Part shown: positions 1-5,682 of the stretch, one piece after another | Layout of the letters: each line of letters starts with the position of its first letter | How positions within the stretch are numbered: position 1 is the first letter of the stretch | Assembly (NCBI GenBank): GCA_011523155.1 | Contig: WTHL01000068.1 | Span: 1 to 5,682, forward strand | DNA length: 5,682 nucleotides | From: Synechococcus sp. PL34863bin_39 | Lineage (GTDB): Bacteria; Cyanobacteriota; Cyanobacteriia; PCC-6307; Cyanobiaceae | Reading direction: 5' to 3' | Notes under the pieces: generated by a model | What the model saw: only the letters and a program-made list of their open reading frames with translations | The model's database searches: none | Told to the model about the DNA's origin: nothing | Program-made: the position numbers and the translations under genes

Positions 1-53
1 TTGACCACCGCATCGGCGTGCTTGAAGCGGAAACCTACGCGCTCACCACTCAT
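1..53 (-). CDS. 5' end of a small unidentified protein (partial, runs off the window)
   Basis: An ATG at 53 on the minus strand opens a frame that runs to the window edge with no stop. It gives 17 complete codons reading MSGERVGFRFKHADAVV. It lies 46 bp downstream of the lysS stop in the same direction, and a near-consensus -10 hexamer sits about 30 bases ahead of it. The peptide starts in a way I associate with a short conserved picocyanobacterial protein next to lysS, but this is memory and not a search result. No function can be assigned from 17 residues. There is no strong Shine-Dalgarno sequence ahead of the ATG, which is also true of the other genes here. The alternative is a chance reading frame in the region after lysS. 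Confidence 0.55.
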   Translation of the reverse strand, partial: MSGERVGFRFKHADAVV

Positions 54-80
54 GGAAAGAGGACCCTGCCACTACACCCA

Positions 81-86
81 ATTATC
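81..86 (-). promoter_or_regulatory. Possible -10 promoter hexamer ahead of the partial gene
   Basis: On the minus strand the gap after lysS reads GATAAT at 86-81, five of six matches to the TATAAT consensus, in a locally AT-richer patch of an otherwise GC-rich window. Transcription from it would start near position 74 and leave a leader of about 20 bases before the ATG at 53. No recognisable -35 (TTGACA-like) hexamer lies about 17 bases upstream, where the lysS stop region is. The call rests on one hexamer and its placement, so a chance match is quite possible. Confidence 0.25.
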
Positions 87-99
87 CATGTTGAGGGGA

Positions 100-1593
100 T
101 CAGGGCTCGGTACGGCTCTCCGGCCTCAGCAGGGGGAAGGCGATCACGTCCCGGATCGAAGGACTGTCGGTGAGCAGCATCACCAGCCGATCAATCCCGA
201 TTCCGAGGCCACCGGTGGGGGGCATGCCCACCTCCAGGGCGTTGACGAAGTCCTCGTCCAGCCCCTGAGCCTCCAGATCGCCGGCGGCTTTGCGGGCCTG
301 CTGGGCCTCAAGGCGCTGACGCTGATCGACCGGGTCAATCAGCTCGCTGAAGGCATTGGCGTGCTCACGGCCCACGATGAACAGCTCGAACCGTTCCACC
401 AGGCCAGGCTTGCTGCGGTGCGGGCGGGCCAGCGGTGAAATCTCCACGGGGTAGTCCGTGACGAAGGTGGGCTGGATCAGGGTTGATTCAACGGCCTGTT
501 CGAAGGCTTCATTGAGCAGACGCCCCACGGAATCGGCCAGCTCGGGGGCATGCAGCCCCTTGGACGCCATGGCGGTGGCGGCCTCCTCCCGACTGCTGAA
601 GCTGCTGAAATCCAGCCCGGTGGCGTCCTGCACCAGCTCGTGCATCGTGGCGCGGCGCCAGGGGGGCGCCAGATCGATCGCCGTGCCCTGGTAGCTGATC
701 GTGGTGCTGCCGCACACCTCAAGACAGACGGCACTGACCATCTGCTCGGTGAGCTCCATCATGCCGATGTAATCGCTGTAGGCCTGATAGATCTCAACCG
801 AGGTGAATTCAGGGTTGTGACGGGTGCTGACGCCCTCGTTGCGGAAGATCCTACCGAGCTCATACACCCGTTCAAAGCCACCGACCACCAGCCGCTTCAG
901 ATGCAGCTCCGTGGCGATTCGCAGTGTCAGTGGCAGATCAAGGGCGTTGTGATGGGTCTCGAACGGCCGCGCATCCGCCCCCCCGGGCTCGCTCTGCAAC
1001 ACGGGCGTTTCGATCTCGAGAAAGTCCCGTTCATCCAGCCAGCGGCGGATGCCGCTGACGAGCCGCGCACGACGCCGGAACGTCTCACGGGTGTCGGGGG
1101 ACACGATCAGGTCAAGGTAGCGCTGCCGGTAGCGCTTCTCCACATCCGCCAGCCCATGCCATTTGTCGGGCAGGGGCTGCAGCGACTTACTGAGCATGCG
1201 CCAGTCACTCACCTTGACGGACAGCTCGCCCCGGTCCGTGCGCCGCAGGATGCCGGTGACCCCGAGCCAGTCGCCGCCATCGACGAGGGAGGTGATCTGT
1301 TTGAACCAACCCTCCTGCCGGGCTTCAAGCCCCGCCTTTTCCAGGAAGAGCTGAATGGTGCCGGTTTCGTCCGCCAGGGTGAAGAAGGCCAGCTTTCCCA
1401 TCACACGGCGGGTCATCACCCGGCCGGCCACCGACACCGTGACCTCCCTCTCCTCACCATTCGGCAGATCGGCATGCTCGGCCTGCAGCGAGGCCATGCG
1501 ATGGCTGGGCTGGAACCCGAGGGCGTAGGGACCCTGGTTCAGCTCTTCAAGGGTCCTCGCCTTCTCCAGGCGGGTGTCGCGCAGCTCGGACAC
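100..1593 (-). CDS. lysS: Lysyl-tRNA synthetase, class II (LysS)
   Basis: This cytoplasmic enzyme attaches lysine to tRNA-Lys using ATP. The protein has 497 residues, near the 505 of E. coli LysS, so it looks complete. An N-terminal OB-fold anticodon-binding domain spans roughly residues 50-135. The class II catalytic core follows. Motif 1 lies around FLEIETP (191-197), followed by the lysine-family stretch PGGADARPF (203-211) and [12 protein letters not shown] (232-243). Motif 2 is [15 protein letters not shown] (250-264). Motif 3 is [10 protein letters not shown] (464-473), followed by the conserved RDVIAFP (481-487). The start is GTG at 1593; no in-frame ATG lies close upstream, and an ATG seven bases before it is out of frame. 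No clear Shine-Dalgarno sequence precedes it. It follows rpaB after 57 bp in the same direction with no obvious terminator between, so co-transcription is plausible. Confidence 0.97.
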   Translation of the reverse strand: MSELRDTRLEKARTLEELNQGPYALGFQPSHRMASLQAEHADLPNGEEREVTVSVAGRVMTRRVMGKLAFFTLADETGTIQLFLEKAGLEARQEGWFKQITSLVDGGDWLGVTGILRRTDRGELSVKVSDWRMLSKSLQPLPDKWHGLADVEKRYRQRYLDLIVSPDTRETFRRRARLVSGIRRWLDERDFLEIETPVLQSEPGGADARPFETHHNALDLPLTLRIATELHLKRLVVGGFERVYELGRIFRNEGVSTRHNPEFTSVEIYQAYSDYIGMMELTEQMVSAVCLEVCGSTTISYQGTAIDLAPPWRRATMHELVQDATGLDFSSFSSREEAATAMASKGLHAPELADSVGRLLNEAFEQAVESTLIQPTFVTDYPVEISPLARPHRSKPGLVERFELFIVGREHANAFSELIDPVDQRQRLEAQQARKAAGDLEAQGLDEDFVNALEVGMPPTGGLGIGIDRLVMLLTDSPSIRDVIAFPLLRPESRTEP

Positions 1594-1607
1594 AACATTC
1601 CAGTCAG

Positions 1608-1627
1608 TCGGGCGCCATCCTGCCCGA
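1608..1627 (-). repeat. Short GC-rich inverted repeat in the rpaB-lysS gap
   Basis: TCGGGC at 1608-1613 and GCCCGA at 1622-1627 are perfect complements separated by 8 bases. In the minus-strand transcript this would form a 6-bp GC-rich stem ending about 14 bases before the lysS GTG. No run of U follows, so it is not a convincing intrinsic terminator. It could modulate lysS translation or slow RNA decay after rpaB. In GC-rich DNA a repeat this short can arise by chance. Confidence 0.35.
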
Positions 1628-1650
1628 GCACAGGTCCCTGCCTCAGCCGA

Positions 1651-2463
1651 TCAGGCGTTGGCTGCCGCCTGGGGCAGATCACCCATGCGCTGGGAGGCGT
1701 AGCCGATGCCACGCACTGTGAGGATCAGCTCCGGATTGCGGGGATCGGGCTCGAGCTTGCCGCGCAGACGGGCCACATAGACATCGACCACCCGCAGATC
1801 GGCGGCACGACGAGGGGGATAGCCCCAGAGCTGCTCCAGGATCTCCGCACGGGGCACGACCCGACCGGGCTCACGGAAAAGGAGCTCAAGCAGGCTGAAT
1901 TCGGTGTAGGTGAGTGCAATCCGGTCCGTGCCACGGGTGACCTGGCGGCGGTTCGTGTCCACCATCAGATCTCCGACGCGCATCACACCCTGTCCGGCAG
2001 GAATCTCACGGGGTTCGGCGGTGGCCGATCCACGGCCGACGCGTCGCAGGATGGAAGCGATCCTGGCCTCCAGCTCCTTGGGGCTGAAGGGCTTCGGCAG
2101 ATAGTCGTCAGCACCGAGGTCAAGACCGGCAACCCGCTCGGAAATCGCCTCAAGCGCTGACAGAAAAATGATGGGCACGCAGGACTCAGCCCGCAGCCGC
2201 CTGCAGACGGCAAAGCCATCCATCTTGGGGAGCATCACATCGAGAACCACCAAATCCGGTGACTCGTTGTGGAACATCTCCAGGGCTTTTTCGCCATCAT
2301 CAGCGCAGACCACCCGATAGCCAGCGAGCTGCAGCCGCATCACCAGGACGCGGCGCACGGCAGCTTCGTCGTCAACCACAAGAATGGTGGCCTTCGGCGA
2401 TTCAGGCGCCTTGGACGCCTCGAGGTCGCTGCGATTCGGGTTGGAGGACCCGCTGTCGGGCAT
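1651..2463 (-). CDS. rpaB: OmpR-family response regulator RpaB (Ycf27 type)
   Basis: This is a cytoplasmic DNA-binding response regulator of 270 residues. The receiver domain covers about residues 26-142. It has the acidic pair D31/D32 in ILVVDDE, the phosphate-accepting D75 in VVLDVMLPK, a Ser (S102) at the switch position, and K124 in YLPKPFSPKELEARI. A linker follows, then the winged-helix DNA-binding domain at about 161-258, containing LTYTEFSLLELL, WGYPPRRAADLRVVDVYVARLR and ILTVRGIGYASQR. RpaB is known in cyanobacteria to bind HLR1 elements and control high-light, photosystem and stress genes, usually with the sensor kinase Hik33/NblS. ATG 2463 was chosen because the receiver begins about 26 residues later. 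The frame stays open upstream to 2622, but that part overlaps the neighbouring gene and has no family resemblance. A related RpaA-type regulator is less likely, given the receiver and wing sequences. Confidence 0.9.
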   Translation of the reverse strand: MPDSGSSNPNRSDLEASKAPESPKATILVVDDEAAVRRVLVMRLQLAGYRVVCADDGEKALEMFHNESPDLVVLDVMLPKMDGFAVCRRLRAESCVPIIFLSALEAISERVAGLDLGADDYLPKPFSPKELEARIASILRRVGRGSATAEPREIPAGQGVMRVGDLMVDTNRRQVTRGTDRIALTYTEFSLLELLFREPGRVVPRAEILEQLWGYPPRRAADLRVVDVYVARLRGKLEPDPRNPELILTVRGIGYASQRMGDLPQAAANA

Positions 2464-2493
2464 GCGCCAGGCAGATGAAGAAACGCAACCATA

Positions 2494-2508
2494 CCCTTCC
2501 GCGAAGGG
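2494..2508 (-). repeat. Perfect 6-bp hairpin in the rpaB leader
   Basis: CCCTTC at 2494-2499 and GAAGGG at 2503-2508 form an exact inverted repeat with a 3-base loop, centred about 38 bases before the rpaB ATG. It lies inside the 91-bp gap after the binding-protein gene. On the minus strand it is preceded by TTTT and followed by TATGGTTGCG, so there is no downstream U tract. On the plus strand it is followed by AAAA. It could be an RNA structure in the rpaB leader, a protein-binding site, or a weak transcription pause. Function is inferred only from position and symmetry. Confidence 0.4.
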
Positions 2509-2554
2509 AAAACACGGCGTAGTCCCGAGGCGAGCGCGCAGGCTTCCGGTTGTC

Positions 2555-3856
2555 TTAAGGATCGGGCCAGCGGGCTGAGGCGTAGCGATCCCACTGCAGC
2601 GCAGCCTCGCGAACGGCCTCATCGCTGCTGATCTGCCCCAGCATGGCCCGCTGCAACTGGGTGTAGATGATGGCCTGAAGACGCTTGATGCCTGGAGTCG
2701 ACGGCACCAGGACCCTCGCCGTCTCCAGCGTCTGCGCTGAGAGCAGACGGGCGGATCTCACCCGCCGCTCCGCCGGAGAGACCGGCCGCTCCGCCTCCAG
2801 TTCGGCCCGCACCTGGGCGAGGGCCTGGCGCGAGGACGGCAGGACCCTGGCTTCACGGGCGAACCGGGCCTGGTTAGGCCCGTCGGTGAGCTGCAGGGCA
2901 AAGGCCAGGGCCTCGCGAGGCCGATGGCTCTGCCGCGGCACCGCCAGGGTCATCAGCGCCACATTGGCCGTGCCGTCCTCCCCGGCCAGGGGAGGGAAGG
3001 CCTGCGTGACGGCGGCCACCCCGGGCGCATTGGTCTGAATGCTGCGCAGAAATTCAGGCCCTTTGGACAGCACCGCCAAAGCACCACTCTGATAGAGCTC
3101 CACCGCGCGACCCTGGCCCTGGCTCACCACCTCGGGGGGCAGCAGACCGTCGCGATAGAGATCCACCCAGAAGGCGAAGGCCCGACGCCCAGCAGGGGAA
3201 TCAAAGGCAGCCCGCTGACGTGCATCCAGCAGCGTCACCCCCATCTGCACCAATGACTCCAACAGTTCGGCGGAGTCATCGGGCACCACAGTCACGAACA
3301 GGGCATGGCGGCCGGTGCGCTCCCGCACCGCGCGGGCAAAGGCAGGCACCTCATGCCAGCGACGCGGGGGTTCCTTCAGGCCGGACTGGGCGAGCAGCTG
3401 CTGGTTGACGAGGCTGAGGCGGACCGTGAGATACCAGGGCACGGCGATCTGTCCTGACCTGGCGTCGCGGGCGGCCCGCCACACCGAGGGCAGGAAACGC
3501 GATGCGGCATCCTCCGGCAGCAGGGGGGTGAGATCCGTGAGTCCGCCCTTGCTGGCGAGATTGGCGGCGAACGGTGGGTTGAGATTGACCAGGTCGGGAG
3601 CCGTGCGGGCGAACACGGCGGCCAGAAGCTTGCGCTCCACCGAGCCCCAGGGCAGATCGGTCCAGCGCACGGGAGCCTGGGGATGCGCCCTGGTCCAGGC
3701 GCCGATCACATCCTCCATATAGGTGTTGAATTTCGGTGCCAGCTGCAGCGTCCAGAGCTGCAGAGGCTGATCAGCCCGATGCTGCGGACGGCAGCCGACC
3801 GTCAGCAGGGCCGCCATCGCCAGCACCAAAGCCTGAACGCGCCTGCGACCTCGCAT
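2555..3856 (-). CDS. Predicted lipoprotein, extracellular sugar-type solute-binding protein (UgpB/MalE-like)
   Basis: The protein has 433 residues, the usual size for family 1 extracellular solute-binding proteins. Its N-terminus MRGRRRVQALVLAMAALLTV followed by GC is a signal peptide: a basic region, a hydrophobic core at about 7-20, and a lipobox-like cysteine at C22. The -3 residue is Thr, which is less common. The mature part has family-like features: LQLWTLQLAP (32-41), APDLVNLNPPFAANLASKGG (86-105, the 'where to place the target' region), IAVPWYL (137-143), GALAVLSKGPEFLRS (258-272) and ALAFALQLTDGPNQARFA (316-333). Such proteins deliver sugars or glycerol phosphates to ABC importers, but no permease or ATPase lies nearby, so the ligand is unknown. 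ATG 3856 gives the best signal peptide. In-frame GTG codons at 3865 and 3871 are alternatives. It starts 38 bp after mreD. Confidence 0.85.
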   Translation of the reverse strand: MRGRRRVQALVLAMAALLTVGCRPQHRADQPLQLWTLQLAPKFNTYMEDVIGAWTRAHPQAPVRWTDLPWGSVERKLLAAVFARTAPDLVNLNPPFAANLASKGGLTDLTPLLPEDAASRFLPSVWRAARDARSGQIAVPWYLTVRLSLVNQQLLAQSGLKEPPRRWHEVPAFARAVRERTGRHALFVTVVPDDSAELLESLVQMGVTLLDARQRAAFDSPAGRRAFAFWVDLYRDGLLPPEVVSQGQGRAVELYQSGALAVLSKGPEFLRSIQTNAPGVAAVTQAFPPLAGEDGTANVALMTLAVPRQSHRPREALAFALQLTDGPNQARFAREARVLPSSRQALAQVRAELEAERPVSPAERRVRSARLLSAQTLETARVLVPSTPGIKRLQAIIYTQLQRAMLGQISSDEAVREAALQWDRYASARWPDP

Positions 3857-3894
3857 CGCTGTCACCGTGACATCGCTCGCGTCATCGTGCCGGA

Positions 3895-4401
3895 TCAATT
3901 CGGTGCCCGCCGTCGCCAGAGCAGCAGTTGAAAGGAGGCCAGCATCGGTGCCACCAACCCGGTGATCAACGCCTGGGCCAGGCAGCGATGCCAGGCCCAG
4001 TGCTGAAGCAGGGGAGCATCCAGACCCTGGAGAAGCCGCAACTGCAGCCAGAAGCTGATGCCGACCACCATGGCCCCGATCCAGGCGAGCAGGCCCAGGC
4101 TGAGGCTGCGCTGAATGGGCTGCCCCCGCCGTCCAAGCCGCCCCCACCACCAACCGAGCAGCACCAGCGCCGGCAGCTGCGTCAGCGCGTCCCCGCCCAG
4201 CGCATCCATCACCAGGGCCATGGCCGCACCGGCGATGGCACCGGAGGCAGGGCCGTCAACCAGCGCCCAGGGCAGCAACCAGAGCACGGCCCAGTTGGGA
4301 GGCCCACCACTGAGGGTGAGCCAGGCGGGCTGGGCCAGGGTGACCATCGGCACCAGAAGGCCGGAGGCCACAGACAGCGGTTGGGCATAGAGGCGTGCCA
4401 T
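3895..4401 (-). CDS. mreD: Rod shape-determining membrane protein MreD
   Basis: This is a small, strongly hydrophobic protein of 168 residues, typical of MreD. Hydrophobic segments that look membrane-spanning lie at about residues 7-27, 34-49, 54-70, 74-88, 101-121 and 142-163. Short basic stretches (GRLGRRGQPIQR at 87-98 and WRRR at 162-165) suit cytoplasmic ends. The segment ALVMDALGGDALTQLPALVLLG (62-83), with its Asp residues inside a hydrophobic run, resembles the central MreD region. MreD is known as an inner-membrane partner of MreC and of the peptidoglycan elongation machinery. Its ATG shares the A of the mreC stop (TGATG), which suggests translational coupling. MreD sequences diverge a lot, so the assignment relies on hydropathy, length and position directly after mreC. 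Confidence 0.88.
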   Translation of the reverse strand: MARLYAQPLSVASGLLVPMVTLAQPAWLTLSGGPPNWAVLWLLPWALVDGPASGAIAGAAMALVMDALGGDALTQLPALVLLGWWWGRLGRRGQPIQRSLSLGLLAWIGAMVVGISFWLQLRLLQGLDAPLLQHWAWHRCLAQALITGLVAPMLASFQLLLWRRRAPN

Positions 4402-5144
4402 CAGCGGGTCTGCACCTGCACCCAGTCGACCGCCTCAGGGGCGGCGATCAACTGCACGACCCCGAGAGGAGCCGGGACAGCCCGACGGTTCAGCGACTGG
4501 AGAACGGCGACCGGAAGATTCGGCGGCAGCAAGGTGCTGGCAGGCGACGTGCTCACCAGGTCACCGGGATGGGCCCGGACGTCCTTCTCGATGAACCGCA
4601 GCTGCGGACGCGCCGTGCCCACACCCACCAGCAGGGCGTGCTGACGCGTTCTCGGCACCCAGACACCGATCTGACTGCCCGGCGCGGTGAGCAGGCGCAC
4701 CCGTGCGGTGGTCTGGGTCACGCTCTGGACACGGCCGATCAATCCACCCGGCCCGATCACGGCATTGCCGACGGCCAGTCCCGCCGAGGCGCCTTTGCCG
4801 AGCTCCAGCTGCTGCCACCAGCCGGCGGCATGACGGGAAATCACCGCGGCGGCCACCTGCCCCTCCGATCCCTGCTGCCGCAGATCCAGCAACTTGCGCA
4901 GGCGGGCATTGTCCTGACGCAGCAGCTCAAGCTGCGCCGCCTGCTCCAACGATGCGGCCGACTGAACCCACTCCCTCTGGGCCGGGCCGGGCCAGAAGGG
5001 TCTGCTGAGCAGGGCGTAGGCATCGAGAACACCGGCGCCCTTGCTCCAACGCACCAGCACCAGCAACCCGAGAAGACCCAGCCATGGCCAGAGGCGACGC
5101 CCCCCTCGCCAGCGGGACCCTGCCTGCCAGGGGGAGGGACCCAT
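4401..5144 (-). CDS. mreC: Rod shape-determining protein MreC
   Basis: This is a bitopic protein of 247 residues. A short basic N-terminus (about 1-18) precedes one membrane segment (about 19-32). A helical, probably coiled-coil stretch runs through about residues 60-92 (SLEQAAQLELLRQDNARLRK). A beta-rich periplasmic domain follows, with the family-like VGNAVIGPGGLIGRVQSV (125-142), TARVRLLTAPGSQIGVWV (146-163), HPGDLVSTS (192-200) and LPPNLPVAVL (206-215). MreC is known to scaffold the elongation complex on the periplasmic side, linking MreB filaments to cell-wall synthesis enzymes. ATG 5144 lies 4 bases after the mreB stop and no strong Shine-Dalgarno sequence is visible, so coupling to mreB translation is likely. 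It is at the short end for MreC, with no obvious loss of the beta domain. Confidence 0.94.
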   Translation of the reverse strand: MGPSPWQAGSRWRGGRRLWPWLGLLGLLVLVRWSKGAGVLDAYALLSRPFWPGPAQREWVQSAASLEQAAQLELLRQDNARLRKLLDLRQQGSEGQVAAAVISRHAAGWWQQLELGKGASAGLAVGNAVIGPGGLIGRVQSVTQTTARVRLLTAPGSQIGVWVPRTRQHALLVGVGTARPQLRFIEKDVRAHPGDLVSTSPASTLLPPNLPVAVLQSLNRRAVPAPLGVVQLIAAPEAVDWVQVQTR

Positions 5145-5148
5145 GGGA

Positions 5149-5682
5149 TCAGGCCGTCACGGTGTTGCGGACGTACTCAGGGGTATCGAGAACACGCTGC
5201 AGACGCTTGTAGTCCTCCAGAACCTGGCCGCAGCCGTTGACGACGCAGAGCAGGGGATCCTCAGCGATCAGGGTGAAAATGCCCGTTTCGTGGCTGATCA
5301 GGTCGCTGATGCCCCGCACCAGGGCGCCACCACCGGCCAGCATGATGCCGCGGTCCACGATGTCGGCGGCAAGCTCGGGGGGTGTGCGCTCAAGCGTGCG
5401 TTTCACCGCCTCGACGATCACATTGAGCGGTTCGGCGATCGCTTCCCGCAGATCACCAGCCTGCAGCTGAACGGTGCGCGGCAGACCGGACAGCAGGTGC
5501 AGACCGCGCACATCCATCACGGTCTGATCGAATTCGTCATCGGGGAAGGCGGAACCGATCCGGATCTTGATGTCTTCGGCAGTGCGCTCACCCACCACGA
5601 GGTTGTGCACTTTCTTGAGATAAACGCCGATCGAATCGCTGATTTCATCACCGGCGACACGCACCGACTCACTGAGCACGGT
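5149..5682 (-). CDS. mreB: Cell-shape protein MreB, C-terminal half (partial, 5' end outside the window)
   Basis: The last 177 codons of an actin-like MreB are present, read from the window edge. The frame begins with ACC at 5682, and the GTG at 5679 is an internal Val, not the start. Full MreB is about 340-350 residues, so roughly half is missing. Visible signatures, numbered from the window edge, are YLKKVHNLVVGERTAEDIK (21-39), LHLLSGLPRTV (61-71), EPLNVIVEAVKRTLERTPPE (84-103) and the nucleotide-binding IMLAGGGALVRG (113-124). They are followed by DPLLCVVNGCGQVLED. MreB polymerises with ATP beneath the cytoplasmic membrane and organises elongation of the cell wall. The segment is intact with no frameshift and heads the mreBCD series, 4 bases before mreC. 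Confidence 0.97.
   Translation of the reverse strand, partial: TVLSESVRVAGDEISDSIGVYLKKVHNLVVGERTAEDIKIRIGSAFPDDEFDQTVMDVRGLHLLSGLPRTVQLQAGDLREAIAEPLNVIVEAVKRTLERTPPELAADIVDRGIMLAGGGALVRGISDLISHETGIFTLIAEDPLLCVVNGCGQVLEDYKRLQRVLDTPEYVRNTVTA
5435..5442. repeat. Single HIP1-core palindrome (GCGATCGC)
   Basis: The 8-bp palindrome GCGATCGC is the core of HIP1, a highly iterated palindrome known from many cyanobacterial genomes. It sits inside mreB in the context GGCGATCGCT. I saw only this one copy in the window, so strong HIP1 enrichment is not shown. That fits a picocyanobacterium more than a HIP1-rich freshwater genome. One copy could occur by chance in GC-rich DNA. Confidence 0.5.

Noticed and set aside
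1..438. A plus-strand open frame entering at the left edge
   Set aside because: It lies almost wholly opposite the catalytic end of lysS, including motif 3, and its protein shows no independent domain.
1594..1650. Intrinsic terminator between rpaB and lysS
   Set aside because: A GC-rich stem is present but no U-rich tract follows it.
550..2160. A 536-codon open frame on the plus strand, antisense to lysS and rpaB
   Set aside because: It mirrors two well-identified genes and spans the gap between them. Its translation has no recognisable domain and is rich in His, Gly, Gln and Arg, as expected of an antisense frame in GC-rich DNA with strong third-position bias.
2464..2554. HLR1-type RpaB site (paired TTACA-like repeats) upstream of rpaB
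   Set aside because: I looked for the paired direct repeats on both strands and found no pair that fits.
2464..2622. Upstream in-frame extension of rpaB by 53 codons
   Set aside because: It overlaps the 3' end of the binding-protein gene, and the extra residues do not look like any receiver-protein N-terminus. ATG 2463 gives a normal-length RpaB.
3857..4153. Upstream in-frame extension of the binding-protein gene into mreD
   Set aside because: It would bury the clear signal peptide about 100 residues inside the protein and overlap most of the 3' part of mreD.
3928..5240. Long plus-strand open frames opposite mreD, mreC and the mreB end
   Set aside because: They are antisense shadows of mreD and mreC. 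Their translations are low-complexity Gln/His/Pro/Arg-rich and resemble no family.
1..5682. CRISPR array, insertion sequence, tRNA or rRNA gene, or a novel defence or mobile system
   Set aside because: No repeated spacer pattern, transposase-like protein, terminal repeats or RNA-gene signature was seen. Nearly every base is explained by conserved housekeeping genes.

Overview
The window reads as a high-GC (clearly above 60% by eye) chromosomal segment of a unicellular picocyanobacterium of the Synechococcus/Cyanobium type. The main evidence is a cyanobacterial RpaB (Ycf27-type) response regulator, a cyanobacterial-style MreB C-terminus, and the gene order mreB-mreC-mreD-binding protein-rpaB-lysS, which I remember from marine Synechococcus and Prochlorococcus genomes. 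I could not check the order or the species by search.

All genes I can support lie on the minus strand, so transcription runs from high to low coordinates. In that order they are: the C-terminal half of mreB (5682-5149, 5' end outside the window); mreC (5144-4401), 4 bases after mreB; mreD (4401-3895), sharing one base with the mreC stop; a predicted secreted lipoprotein of the ABC-transporter sugar-binding family (3856-2555); rpaB (2463-1651); lysS (1593-100); and the first 17 codons of a small unidentified gene (53-1). Gaps are 4 bp, a 1-bp overlap, 38 bp, 91 bp, 57 bp and 46 bp. No gap contains a convincing terminator, and no stretch above 300 bases lacks a gene.

Functionally, mreBCD form the elongation/cell-shape module: the actin-like filament, the periplasmic scaffold and the membrane partner. 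The binding-protein gene is an orphan here, since no permease or ATPase lies near it. RpaB is the OmpR-type regulator of cyanobacterial high-light and stress responses and photosystem gene expression. LysS charges tRNA-Lys. Co-direction and close packing suggest transcriptional linkage, but promoters inside the 91-bp and 46-bp gaps are possible.

No mobile element, CRISPR array, RNA gene or obvious horizontally acquired segment was seen. This is core genome. The points worth a second look are the orphan binding protein lodged between mreD and rpaB, the hairpin in the rpaB leader, the N-terminal tail and switch-serine of RpaB, and the hairpin just ahead of the GTG start of lysS.
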